A DNA stretch of 64,000 nucleotides from Chthoniobacterales bacterium (GTDB lineage: Bacteria > Verrucomicrobiota > Verrucomicrobiia > Chthoniobacterales > JACTMZ01), in NCBI GenBank assembly GCA_018883245.1, contig VEQL01000009.1, positions 21,523 to 85,522 of the forward strand, read 5' to 3'. A program made the translations under genes and the position numbers. Below are positions 54,674-63,161 of this stretch, piece by piece; within the stretch, counting starts at the first letter, position 1; every line of letters starts with the position of its first letter. The notes under the pieces are model-generated. The model did no database searches, was not told the DNA's origin, and saw only the letters and a program-made list of their open reading frames with translations.

Positions 54674-55690
54674 CTACATGGAGCGGATGGCCCAGCGCAG
54701 TTTGGCGGGTGTGGAACGGGGGTTGTTGCGGCGTTCTTCTGGGGAGGCGCGGAGGACACGGCGGGAGATTTCGCGGTAAAGGCCTTCGCGGTGCGCGGCT
54801 TGAAAGGACTTTTTCACGCGGCGGTCTTCGCCGGAGTGGAAGGTGAGGATGGCGACGCGGCCCCCGTGGTTCAGGCATCGGGGCAAGACGCGCAGAAATG
54901 TGTCGAGGGCGCTGAATTCTTCGTTCACCTCGATGCGGATGGTTTGGAAGACGCGGCGCACGGAGAGGTCGATTTCGTCAGCGCCCGCAGTTGGAAGTGC
55001 GCGGCGGATGGCGGTGGCGAGATCCAGGGTGGTGGCGAAGGATTGTCCGGCGATGGCATGGGCGATCGCTGCGGCGTGCGGCTCATCCGAATTTTCAGCA
55101 AGAATAATCGCGAGTTTTTGCGAGGAGACTTTTTGCACCCACTGGGCGGCGGAGAGGCCGCGGGTCGGGTTCATTCGCATGTCGAGCGGGCCTTCGGATT
55201 TGGCGGAAAATCCGCGGAGCGGGTTGTCCAACTGCATCGACGAAACGCCGAGGTCGGCGAGGATGAGATCGGCGCCGGAGCGTCCAAGTTTGGCCAGGGC
55301 GGCAGGCAGTCCGGCGAAGTTCGACTTCATCACGGCGAGTTGACCGGAGTCGAAGCCGCCGTTGCGCAACCGCGCTTCCGTGCGCGGCAATTCGAGCGGA
55401 TCGGCATCGAGTCCCAGCAGATGTCCGCCGGGCTGGATCCGCTCCAGGATGGCGTGCGCGTGACCCCCGTGCCCGAGCGTGCAATCGACCGCAAACTCGC
55501 CGGGCCGCGGTTGGAGGACATCGAGGATTTCCGCGACCATGATGGGGACGTGCGAACCGGCGGGTGTTTTGCCGGAAGCGAGCACTTTGGCAACCGTGTC
55601 CGGGTGTTGCTCCGGATCGAGTTCCTTGTATTTGTGCTCGAAGCGCCGCGGATTTTTTCCGGGGTAGCGCGGGCGGCGGCGGTGCTCCAT
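54674..55690 (-). CDS. rsmH: 16S rRNA (cytosine1402-N4)-methyltransferase
   Basis: A 338-residue RsmH (MraW). SAM-binding DCTLGHGGHAHAILER near 83, ADLGVSSMQLDNPLRGFS, and SGEDRRVKKSF near the C-terminus are diagnostic. The N-terminal 50 residues (RRRPRYPGKNPRRFEHKYKE) form a basic extension absent in E. coli. It is normally the second gene of the mra/dcw cell-division cluster, but here no mraZ, ftsL or ftsI is near, so it has been separated. It lies 4 bases after the ABC-F gene. Confidence 0.95.
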   Translation of the reverse strand: MEHRRRPRYPGKNPRRFEHKYKELDPEQHPDTVAKVLASGKTPAGSHVPIMVAEILDVLQPRPGEFAVDCTLGHGGHAHAILERIQPGGHLLGLDADPLELPRTEARLRNGGFDSGQLAVMKSNFAGLPAALAKLGRSGADLILADLGVSSMQLDNPLRGFSAKSEGPLDMRMNPTRGLSAAQWVQKVSSQKLAIILAENSDEPHAAAIAHAIAGQSFATTLDLATAIRRALPTAGADEIDLSVRRVFQTIRIEVNEEFSALDTFLRVLPRCLNHGGRVAILTFHSGEDRRVKKSFQAAHREGLYREISRRVLRASPEERRNNPRSTPAKLRWAIRSM

Positions 55691-55694
55691 TGTC

Positions 55695-57623
55695 TCAAGC
55701 GCTGACGAGGGTTGAGGCGATGTTGTTCCACTCCTCGTTGGCCTGTTCGAGTTCTTCAGTGACGTCGGCGAGTTCGCGATGGAGCGGGAATGAGGTGGCG
55801 TCGTTGGGGGCGGTTTCGAGGATGGCGGCAAGTTCGCGCTGGCGGGTTTCCAGGGCGATGATGCGCTGTTCGAGTTCTCGGTGGCGTGACTCCGAGGCGC
55901 GGCGGGCGGCAGTCGCGGCTTTGCGGGCTTCGGCTTCGGCGCGGCGTTGTTGTTTGATTTCTTTGAGCCCGAGTTTCGGTCTTTCGGCGGGTGTCGCCGG
56001 CTTTTCAGCGGGACGATGGTTTTGCAGGGCGGCGACGAGTCCGCCGCGGTCGGAGGCGGCGCCGGTTTTTTCGAGGTAGTAGTCGTAGTCGCCGGCGTAA
56101 GGCGTGAGGCGTCCAGCATTGATGTGGAGGACGGTCGTCGCCAGCGAGCGGATGAAGTGGACATCGTGGCTGACGAAAACCAGCGTGCCTTCATAGGGTT
56201 GGAGCGCGGCGACAAGAGCGTTGATGCTCGCCATGTCGAGGTGGGTGGTCGGCTCGTCCAGGAGCAGGAGATTCGGGGGGCGGAGGAGGAGTTTGACGAG
56301 GGCAAGACGGCTTTTTTCCCCGCCGCTGAGGACGCCGACATTTTTGAAGACGTCGTCGCCGCGGAAGAGGAAGGAGCCTAGGACCGTGCGGATGGCTTGT
56401 TCGCTCACGCCGGTGGCGCTGTCCGCCGCTTCTTCGAGAACGGTCCGTCGAACGTCGAGGGCGTCGGTGCGGTGCTGGGCGAAGTAACCGACGCCGACAT
56501 TGTGACCCTCGGTGCGGGTGCCGGCTTCGAGCGGGAGGAGGCCGGCGAGGATTTTGAGGAGAGTGGATTTGCCCGCGCCATTGGGGCCCACCAGGACAGT
56601 TCGTTGTCCGCGTTCGATCGTGAGGTCAAGTTCCTCGTAGACGACATGCTCGCCGTAGGCCTGGCGGACCTTTTCGAGGACCATGGTGCGTTGGCCGCTG
56701 CGCGGCGGCTGGGGAAAACGGAATTTGACGGTGGCCTCGGCGTTTTCCGGCGGCGGAAGGCGTTTGATGCGCGCGAGTTGTTTGATGCGTTCCTGGGCTT
56801 GGGCGGCCTTGCTGGCTTTGGCGCGGAAGCGGTTGATGAAATCTTCGAGGTGGGCGATCTCGCGCTGCTGGTTTTTGTAGGCTGCGAGGTATTGCTCGTC
56901 GCGGGCACGTTTCTCGACAAGGTAGTCGTCGTAATTCCCGCGGTAGCGGTGGAGGCGCTGGCGGGAGATTTCCACGATTCCGTCGCAGATGGCGTTGAGG
57001 AACGCGCGGTCGTGGGAGATAACGAGGAGCGCACCGGAGTAATTGGCGAGATGGCTCTGGAACCAGCCGAGGGTCTCAAGGTCGAGGTGGTTGGTCGGTT
57101 CATCCAGCATGAGGAGGTCGGGCTCCATGACGAGGAGTCGGGCGAGATGCGCGCGCATGATCCATCCGCCGCTCATGGTGCGGGCCGGGCGGTGGTGGTC
57201 GGTTTCGCGGAACGCGAGGCCCGCCAGGATACGTTTGGCCTTGGCTTCGAGGTTGTAGCCGTCGTGCTCGAGAAAGACGTCGTGCGCTTCATGGTGCTCG
57301 GCGGAATGCTCGTCGGGAAATCCGCGAAGGGCGGCGTAGGCGGCAGTCATCGCGGGAGTGACGCTGGTGGCCAGTTGCAGGACGGTTTCGTCACCGGAAG
57401 GTGCGCTCTCCTGCGGAAGGAAGCCGACGGTGCGTCCGCGCTGGAGACAAACGGAACCTTCGTCGGGGGAGTTTTCTCCGAGGATGAGGGAGAAGAGGGT
57501 CGATTTGCCGGCGCCGTTGGGTCCGATGAGTCCAATGCGGTCGCCTGGGTTGATCTGCAGCGAGGCCTCCTCGAAAAGGGTGCGACCGCCGAAGGATTTG
57601 GTGACTTGAGAGACAGTAAGCAT
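55695..57623 (-). CDS. ABC-F family ATPase (Uup/YheS-like)
   Basis: A 642-residue soluble protein with two ABC domains and no membrane part. Walker A GPNGAGKSTLFSL (about 34-46) and GPNGAGKSTLLKI (about 345); signatures MSGGWIMRAHLA and LSGGEKSRLALV; the linker between domains is helical, and a C-terminal coiled coil (about 545-635) is present. ABC-F proteins act on ribosomes, in translation restart or antibiotic protection. The subfamily cannot be fixed by eye. Confidence 0.93.
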   Translation of the reverse strand: MLTVSQVTKSFGGRTLFEEASLQINPGDRIGLIGPNGAGKSTLFSLILGENSPDEGSVCLQRGRTVGFLPQESAPSGDETVLQLATSVTPAMTAAYAALRGFPDEHSAEHHEAHDVFLEHDGYNLEAKAKRILAGLAFRETDHHRPARTMSGGWIMRAHLARLLVMEPDLLMLDEPTNHLDLETLGWFQSHLANYSGALLVISHDRAFLNAICDGIVEISRQRLHRYRGNYDDYLVEKRARDEQYLAAYKNQQREIAHLEDFINRFRAKASKAAQAQERIKQLARIKRLPPPENAEATVKFRFPQPPRSGQRTMVLEKVRQAYGEHVVYEELDLTIERGQRTVLVGPNGAGKSTLLKILAGLLPLEAGTRTEGHNVGVGYFAQHRTDALDVRRTVLEEAADSATGVSEQAIRTVLGSFLFRGDDVFKNVGVLSGGEKSRLALVKLLLRPPNLLLLDEPTTHLDMASINALVAALQPYEGTLVFVSHDVHFIRSLATTVLHINAGRLTPYAGDYDYYLEKTGAASDRGGLVAALQNHRPAEKPATPAERPKLGLKEIKQQRRAEAEARKAATAARRASESRHRELEQRIIALETRQRELAAILETAPNDATSFPLHRELADVTEELEQANEEWNNIASTLVSA

Positions 57624-57787
57624 AAAAAAGTTGAGGCGTGCGTTTGCGGCTGGATTGAAAAGTCAATCGCGCCGTTCGGCGCTGATGTCGCGGATGAGGA
57701 TCATCGCGATGGAGCCGAAGCCTAGCGCAGATAACCCTCAGGCAAACACCGCAATCCGCCAATAAGATGGAATACCGGGCGACCGTG

Positions 57788-58645
57788 TCAGGGAGCCAGG
57801 GACGGCCTGACCGAAGGCGGTCGCGGCAGTCGCGGAACATAACCGGCGTCTTGAAGCACGCGCTGCCCCTCTTTCGAGAGCACAAAGCGGATGAACTTTT
57901 TGGCCGCCGGAGTTTCGCGGCGCTCAAGCGTGTAAAGATAAAGCGGGCTTGCGTAGGGATAGACCTGCTCGTAAACCGCCGCGCTATTGGGCGGTTCGCC
58001 GTTGATGAGCAGCGCGCGGACGCCGGAAGGCTGCGATCCGAATCCTGCGTAACCGATTGCCGACGGATCCCCGGCGACGGCACTCGCAATGGCGTTGTAG
58101 TCGCGCAAAGCCCGGGCGGATTCGGCGTAGGGCTTGCCTCCCATGGCGAGTATCTGGAAGCCGGCGCGTGCGCCGGTCGCGGCATCGAGGATGAATGTGC
58201 GTATCGGCAGGTCCGGGCCACCCGCCTGCTTCCAGTTGGTGATCTTGCCGGTGAATATGTCCCTCACTTTCGAAGGCTTGAGCGAGAGGACCGGATTCGA
58301 TTCGTTGACGATGACGCAGACACCGTAGCTTCCGATGGTTTGAGGCTGCAGACGAACCCCGGCCGATTTCGCTGCGGCCAACTCCGACGGGGTGGCCGTC
58401 CGCGAGGTCGTCGCAATGTCCGCCTGTCCGGCGATCAGCGCGGCAAGGCCTTCTGCCGAGCCCGGACGTTTGAGAGTCACGGCAATGCCGGGGGATGTTT
58501 TGGAAAAAGCCGCGATCAATTTGGGTCCGAGCGTTTCCCCGAAGGTGTTCGATCCCACGATGCGCAGTGCGCCGGCGGGCTGCGGTTGGGCAGACAGCGG
58601 GGTTGCGGCGAGCGCGGAGGCGAGGAGTAGGGCGAGCAGTTTCAT
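57788..58645 (-). CDS. pstS: PstS-like phosphate-binding periplasmic protein
   Basis: A 285-residue secreted binding protein with a signal peptide (1-19). The PstS-like core includes LRIVGSNTFGETLGPKLIAAF, the phosphate-binding segment SRTATPSELAAAK, IVNESNPV and LSLKPSKVRDIFTGKITNWKQ. No pstC, pstA or pstB is present. Instead its start codon overlaps the stop of an OPA-type major-facilitator transporter by 4 bases, so the two are probably made together. It may scavenge phosphate for, or sense it with, that transporter. Confidence 0.83.
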   Translation of the reverse strand: MKLLALLLASALAATPLSAQPQPAGALRIVGSNTFGETLGPKLIAAFSKTSPGIAVTLKRPGSAEGLAALIAGQADIATTSRTATPSELAAAKSAGVRLQPQTIGSYGVCVIVNESNPVLSLKPSKVRDIFTGKITNWKQAGGPDLPIRTFILDAATGARAGFQILAMGGKPYAESARALRDYNAIASAVAGDPSAIGYAGFGSQPSGVRALLINGEPPNSAAVYEQVYPYASPLYLYTLERRETPAAKKFIRFVLSKEGQRVLQDAGYVPRLPRPPSVRPSLAP

Positions 58646-60072
58646 GAAGTCGCGGTTTGGATTCGCTTGTGTTTTCGCATGACGAGCAGCATGGCGATGC
58701 CTCCCATCACGCCGAAACTTGCCATGATCACATACCAGAAAAGCCAGCCGTAGTCCGCCTTGGTGGCGTCGAGCACGCGTCCGGTGATGAAAAGCGAGAT
58801 CGCTCCGCCGTAATACTGGAAGGAGTCGATGACGCCGGCGGCGAAGCCGGCCATCTTTTTCCCGCCGATGTCCATGGGGGCGGCGCTCCCCACGATCGAG
58901 TGGGTGGAATTGGCCGTGAGCGAAATGACGATGAGGATGGCGCAGCCTGCCAACACTCCCGCGGGCGTCGGGCTCACCAAGCCTTTCATCAACAGGAAGG
59001 CCGCAATGCCGATCACCACGGCCTCGAGAAAATACAGAACCATGGCGACCGGCGAACGGTGGCCCGCGAAAAATTTGTCGGAAATCCATCCCGACGCGAG
59101 CGACCCGCCCACGGCGGCCATGGGCATCGCCGCCAGCGTCCACGCCACCGTGGACGGAATATCTGTCTTCATGTTCATTCCGAGCTGTTCTTGGAAGTAA
59201 AGGATGGAGAGTTGGTCGGAACTTGTGCGGACCGCGCCGGTGCATGCGTAGGCGCAGGCATAGAACCAGACCAGAGGGTGGGTGAAGATGGTTTTGAACG
59301 ATTCCTTCAGCGAAACGGTGACACCCGCAGAATCGTCGAGTTCGTCGCGGATCACGCCGTGGAACCCGGCCTCCTCCGGCGTGGCTTTGGCCGCCATAAT
59401 CATAAAAATCGCAGCGGCCAGCGTGACGAGGGGCGGGATGATAAAAAGCCAGCGCCATTGGCCGGGCGCTATGACAAGGATGCCGAGCGATATTCCGTTC
59501 AGGATGGCAGGGGAGATTTTCGAACTCACCACCTGTCCGAGTTGAATCATGAAACCGAAAATTCCGGCGAACGTTCCGCGTTCCGTGCGGCGGAACCATG
59601 CGGCGTTGATCTTGATCATGCCCGGGGCGCCGAACGACTGGAACCATCCGTTGACCAGCCACACGACGGCGATCGCGGCGAACGCCGGGTCGATCACGTC
59701 GCTGCGAAAGACGAACCTCGCGGCTGCGGCGAGTGCGCCGCCGATGACCAGCAGAGGCGCCAGGCCCATGAGGAGATTGACGGCGATAGTCCCGAAAGCG
59801 CCGATTTTCATCGACCGTTTGCCACCCATGCGGTCGGTAAGCAGCCCGTTGACGAGTTGCCCGGTCCCGTAGGTCAGCGACCAGATGGCGAGCATGTCCG
59901 CGATCTGGGTTGTGGTGAACCCGAACTCCTCCTGCATCCCCGGGGTCGCAAAACGGAAGTTGTAGCGGCACATGTAATAAGCCGCATACATCAGGCCGAG
60001 CGACGACCAGTTCAGGCCCCGTCTGGCACGGAATCCGCGCGGATAATCGGTGCGAATGTCGCGGAGGGACAT
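58642..60072 (-). CDS. major-facilitator transporter, OPA family (GlpT/UhpT-like)
   Basis: A 476-residue protein with about 12 membrane helices. The family pattern MYAAYYMCRYNFRFATPGMQ near the N-terminus and LVNGLLTDRMGGKRSMKIG after TM2-3 match organophosphate:phosphate antiporters. Such proteins import glycerol-3-phosphate or hexose phosphates in exchange for Pi. The start at 60072 (MSLRDIRTDYPRGF) was chosen over 60186, because the earlier region has no family features. The neighbouring pstS-like gene is translationally coupled. Confidence 0.88.
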   Translation of the reverse strand: MSLRDIRTDYPRGFRARRGLNWSSLGLMYAAYYMCRYNFRFATPGMQEEFGFTTTQIADMLAIWSLTYGTGQLVNGLLTDRMGGKRSMKIGAFGTIAVNLLMGLAPLLVIGGALAAAARFVFRSDVIDPAFAAIAVVWLVNGWFQSFGAPGMIKINAAWFRRTERGTFAGIFGFMIQLGQVVSSKISPAILNGISLGILVIAPGQWRWLFIIPPLVTLAAAIFMIMAAKATPEEAGFHGVIRDELDDSAGVTVSLKESFKTIFTHPLVWFYACAYACTGAVRTSSDQLSILYFQEQLGMNMKTDIPSTVAWTLAAMPMAAVGGSLASGWISDKFFAGHRSPVAMVLYFLEAVVIGIAAFLLMKGLVSPTPAGVLAGCAILIVISLTANSTHSIVGSAAPMDIGGKKMAGFAAGVIDSFQYYGGAISLFITGRVLDATKADYGWLFWYVIMASFGVMGGIAMLLVMRKHKRIQTATS

Positions 60073-60106
60073 GACGGCGCCAGCCTTGCGGGATGGCGCG
60101 GTGCGG

Positions 60107-60964
60107 TCAATCCCCAAGGACTTGTCCTGCATCCACGGTCCGGCAAGCACACGTCCAGTAGGTCGTGCCGAATTCCGCGAGAGCATCCGCGGCGAGTTGT
60201 GCCGCGCCGCGGGGGTCGCGGAGAATCGCGAACATGCACGATCCCGATCCGGACATGCCTGCTGCAGCGACGAGCGAGTGCTCGAGCAGCCAAAGTTTCA
60301 TCGCGGCCAGCGTGATAAACTTGGCGAAGACCGGGCGTTCCAAGTCGTTGAAGATCTCGATCCCGTCGTGAAGTTGCGGCGCGACCCATTCCTCGGGGAC
60401 CTTGTTCGCGGACTGCCATTGACCGTAGGCCCAAGCCGTCTCCACGGGGAAGGGCGGCTTGATCAGCAAAAGGTCGAGCGCGGTGTGCAGAGGGCGTGGT
60501 TCGAGGATTTCGCCGCGACCCCGCGCCATGGCGGCGATTCCGCGGATGAAGAACGCGACATCCGACCCGATTTGCGAGGCCAGCTTTTCCAGCGCTGCCG
60601 TGTCGAGCGGACGTCCCGCCGCATCGTTCAGCGCCAAAAGCACCGCGGCAGCGTCGCTGCTCCCGCCTCCGAGGCCTGCCCCGTGCGGTGTGTTTTTGCG
60701 CAACTCGATCGCCGCGCCGCCCGCGTGGCCGGTCTGGCGGAAGAAAAGATCGGCCGCCCGCCAGGCGAGGTTGCCTGCCCCGTTGTCCAGCTGCGGGTCG
60801 CTGCAAACGAGCTTGATGCCCGGCTTGTCATCCGGCTCAACGCGCAGCTCGTCGGCAAGCGACAGGGGAGCCATCCAAGTCTCGATGTCGTGGAACCCCG
60901 TGGTTTCGTTGCGGCCGAGCACGCGCAGGTTGAGGTTGATTTTGGCGGGCGCAAGGATTTGCAT
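60107..60964 (-). CDS. ispE: 4-diphosphocytidyl-2-C-methyl-D-erythritol kinase
   Basis: A 285-residue GHMP kinase of the MEP isoprenoid pathway. Residues LAPAKINLNLRVLG (4-17) and PHGAGLGGGSSDAA (the ATP-binding GHMP motif) are decisive, and SGSGSCMFAI is the late glycine-rich motif. Divergent from pyrF with only 8 bases between start codons, so promoters must overlap the coding ends. Confidence 0.95.
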   Translation of the reverse strand: MQILAPAKINLNLRVLGRNETTGFHDIETWMAPLSLADELRVEPDDKPGIKLVCSDPQLDNGAGNLAWRAADLFFRQTGHAGGAAIELRKNTPHGAGLGGGSSDAAAVLLALNDAAGRPLDTAALEKLASQIGSDVAFFIRGIAAMARGRGEILEPRPLHTALDLLLIKPPFPVETAWAYGQWQSANKVPEEWVAPQLHDGIEIFNDLERPVFAKFITLAAMKLWLLEHSLVAAAGMSGSGSCMFAILRDPRGAAQLAADALAEFGTTYWTCACRTVDAGQVLGD

Positions 60965-60972
60965 TGCGACGC

Positions 60973-61680
60973 ATGATCCACGGATCCTCCTCGCACGGCC
61001 AAGCGGAAATCATCGTCGCGCTTGACGAGCCTTCGTTCGACGATGCCTTGAAATTGATGGACCGGCTCGAGGGTCGCGCCCGATTCTACAAGGTCGGCCT
61101 GCAGCTTTTCACCGCGGCGGGTCCGGCGGCGGTTGAGGCTGTCAAGGCCCGCGGCGCCCGCGTTTTCCTCGACCTGAAACTGCACGACATCCCCAACACC
61201 GTCGCCTCGGCGGTGAAGTCTGCGCGCGGACTCGGCGTGGATCTTTGCACCATCCACCTCTCGGGCGGACCCGAGATGGCTGCCGCCGCAACCGAAGCGG
61301 CGGGCGATGCTCTCACCATCCTTGGCGTCACTGTGCTGACCAGCTCCAACATCGAAACGCTCGAGGCGTGCGGCGTCCACGGCAGCGTGGGAGAACAAGT
61401 GATGCGGCTCGCCAAGATGGGGTATTCCGCCGGCGTGCGCGGATTTGTCGCCAGCGCACTCGAATTGCCGCTTTTGCGCGCGGAACTCGGCGAAGATCCG
61501 CTGCTGGTCATTCCCGGTGTGCGCCCCGCAGGCGCGGACGCCGGCGATCAAAAGCGCACAGCCACTCCCGCCGACGTCGTGCGCGGGGGCGCTACGCATT
61601 TGGTGATCGGGCGCCCGATTTCGCGCGCGGATGATCCGAGGGGGGCTTTTGACCGGATTACATTGGAGATGGCCGGTTGA
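60973..61680 (+). CDS. pyrF: orotidine-5'-phosphate decarboxylase
   Basis: A 235-residue TIM-barrel enzyme that makes UMP from OMP. The catalytic DLKLHDIPNTV segment with Lys and Asp is present, with KVGLQLFTAAG before it and VIPGVRP and ATHLVIGRPI late. ATG at 60973 was chosen over TTG at 60964. Downstream the toxin-antitoxin pair begins 30 bases later. Confidence 0.96.
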   Translation: MIHGSSSHGQAEIIVALDEPSFDDALKLMDRLEGRARFYKVGLQLFTAAGPAAVEAVKARGARVFLDLKLHDIPNTVASAVKSARGLGVDLCTIHLSGGPEMAAAATEAAGDALTILGVTVLTSSNIETLEACGVHGSVGEQVMRLAKMGYSAGVRGFVASALELPLLRAELGEDPLLVIPGVRPAGADAGDQKRTATPADVVRGGATHLVIGRPISRADDPRGAFDRITLEMAG

Positions 61681-61710
61681 CATTGTATCGAACTAAACTA
61701 AGCTGGACTA

Positions 61711-61974
61711 ATGAAGGTGTTGAACATACACCAAGCCAAGACGCATTTGTCTCGCTTGATTGAGGAGGCAGTGAAAGGCGAGACGGTGGTGGTGGCCAAA
61801 GCGGGAAAGCCGATGATCCAACTTGTGCCCGTGGCTGCGTCCGGTGGTGATCGGCCGCTCGGCCTTCTTGCTTCACAGTCCAAGGAGTCTGCTGATTGCT
61901 GGGCGCCAGACAAAGAAGTGGAGCGGTGGTTCTACGGCGACGAGAAGACGGAAGCCCCGCGGGTAGCGGAGTGA
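61711..61974 (+). CDS. Phd/YefM-type antitoxin
   Basis: An 87-residue antitoxin with the N-terminal Phd fold MKVLNIHQAKTHLSRLIEEAVKGETVVVAKAGKPMIQLVPV and an unstructured C-terminus that would bind the toxin. Four bases separate its stop from the PIN toxin start. A TTGACA at 61677-61682 could be a -35 box, and the AT-rich stretch before the ATG (61683-61710) with repeats of AACTAA may be the autoregulatory operator. Confidence 0.85.
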   Translation: MKVLNIHQAKTHLSRLIEEAVKGETVVVAKAGKPMIQLVPVAASGGDRPLGLLASQSKESADCWAPDKEVERWFYGDEKTEAPRVAE

Positions 61975-61978
61975 ATGG

Positions 61979-62356
61979 GTGAGGATCTTGCTCGACTCCC
62001 ACGCCCTGCTCTGGGCTTTGATTGCGCCGGACAAATTATCCGCGGCCGCCGCGCGCGAGATTCGTTCCGCAGCCAACAACGTGTGGTTCAGTCCGGCCTC
62101 GGTCTGGGAACTGGAGATCAAGCGCGCGCAGGGGAAACTGGAGTTGCCGGACAACTGGCTTGAAGCGGTTGAGCGTGCACGTTTTGTCGAACTTCCGATC
62201 CGCGGCAGTCATGGCATGCTGGCTGGGCGCCTGCCGTGGCACCATCGCGACCCATTCGATCGAATGTTGATCGCGCAGGCCTTGGTGGAGGACCTTCGTT
62301 TGGCGACTCGTGATCGTTTGGCCGCGAGCTATGGCGTCAAGGTGCTCGAAGCCTGA
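61979..62356 (+). CDS. vapC: PIN-domain toxin (VapC-like)
   Basis: A 125-residue PIN ribonuclease with the four-acid pattern: Asp6 in LLDSHALLWAL, Glu near 44 in SVWELEIK, and the Asp residues in HHRDPFDRMLIAQA (about 89-95) plus ATRDRL. It starts with GTG at 61979, 4 bases after the antitoxin stop. VapC toxins cleave tRNA or rRNA; the target here is unknown. It converges with yajQ. Confidence 0.88.
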   Translation: MRILLDSHALLWALIAPDKLSAAAAREIRSAANNVWFSPASVWELEIKRAQGKLELPDNWLEAVERARFVELPIRGSHGMLAGRLPWHHRDPFDRMLIAQALVEDLRLATRDRLAASYGVKVLEA

Positions 62357-62362
62357 CGAATT

Positions 62363-62851
62363 TCAGTCCCGGAAATTGGTGTAGTTAAGCGAAACGCCGA
62401 AATCCTTGGCCCGGAGTGCGGCGATGGCCGCTTGGAGATCGTCTCTCTTTTTTCCGGTCACACGGATTTGTTTGTCCTGCAGGGTGGATTGGATTTTCAG
62501 CCCGGAAGCTTTGAGGAATTTCGAAATCTCTTTGGCTTTGTCGCCCTCGAGTCCCTGCTTGAAAACGAACAACTGCCGCGCGTGGCCGAGCGGGGAAATG
62601 TCGGGATCCTTTTGCTCCACATTGCGCAGATCGATGTTGCGTTTGGCCAATTTGGAGACGGCGATCTCGCGCAGGCCTTTGAGCCGCGAAGCGTCCTCGG
62701 CCGTGAGACGGAGGTTTCCGTCCTTCTCGATCTCAAGCTTGGCCTCCGAGCCCTTGAAGTCGAAGCGGTTGGCCAGCTCGCGGCGCGCCTGATCCACGGC
62801 GTTGAGGATCTCCTGACGGTCGATTTCGGAAACAATGTCGAAGGTGGGCAT
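62363..62851 (-). CDS. yajQ: YajQ-family nucleotide-binding protein
   Basis: A 162-residue protein with two ferredoxin-like RNP folds. MPTFDIVSEIDRQEILNAVDQARRELANRFDFKGSEAKLE and the late KIQSTLQDKQIRVTGKKRDDLQAAIAALRAKDFGVSLNYTNFRD are conserved. Homologues bind c-di-GMP or nucleic acid. The start at 62851 gives the usual MPTFDIVSE. Fourteen bases separate it from the upstream tRNA. Confidence 0.95.
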   Translation of the reverse strand: MPTFDIVSEIDRQEILNAVDQARRELANRFDFKGSEAKLEIEKDGNLRLTAEDASRLKGLREIAVSKLAKRNIDLRNVEQKDPDISPLGHARQLFVFKQGLEGDKAKEISKFLKASGLKIQSTLQDKQIRVTGKKRDDLQAAIAALRAKDFGVSLNYTNFRD

Positions 62852-62864
62852 AGAGAGTGAGTGG

Positions 62865-62940
62865 TGGTGGGGGCGCACGGATTCGAACCGTGAACCAAGC
62901 GATTATGAGCCGCCTGCTCTAACCGTTGAGCTACACCCCC
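62865..62940 (-). tRNA. tRNA with CAT anticodon, probably tRNA-Ile2 (lysidine type)
   Basis: Read on the minus strand: acceptor GGGGGTG/CGCCCCC, D-arm GCTCAACGGTTAGAGC, anticodon loop CTCATAA giving CAT, T-arm CACGGTTCGAATCCGTG, encoded ACCA end. The AGAGCAGGCG(G)CTCATAATCGCTTGGT stretch closely resembles the CAU-decoding isoleucine tRNA rather than elongator Met, so TilS would convert C34 to lysidine. Initiator features (three G-C pairs in the anticodon stem) are absent. Confidence 0.85.
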
Positions 62941-63161
62941 AGGTTCGGAGATGAAGGATGAAGTCGGAAACTTGAAACTTGAAGGAAAAATGAGTGGGTG
63001 GGCTGTGTGCTTTTTGCCAATCGAGACGCTCGTCCGAGGCGATATTGCGTGCTTCCATGTCGCAGCATGGGGCGGTGGGGAAGCCCATCAGGCGCGTCTG
63101 TCGCTACGGCTGTGGTTAAACTCTTCTGCATGGTTCCGGCTAAGGCGAGCGCGAGGGATGG
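62941..63161. other. gap between hsdR and the CAT tRNA
   Basis: 221 bases with no protein or RNA gene seen. A short tandem repeat GAAACTTGAAACTTGAA (62969-62985) sits near the tRNA. It could be remains of an island junction, but no integrase or attachment repeat can be shown. Confidence 0.3.

Noticed and set aside
58657..60315. 552-codon plus-strand frame opposite the transporter
   Set aside because: The minus strand encodes an obvious 12-helix membrane protein; the antisense is hydrophilic and His/Arg/Gly-rich as expected of a shadow.
62853..62870. TGG/GTG triplet repeat
   Set aside because: Only a few copies, partly the encoded CCA end of the tRNA; not a meaningful repeat array.
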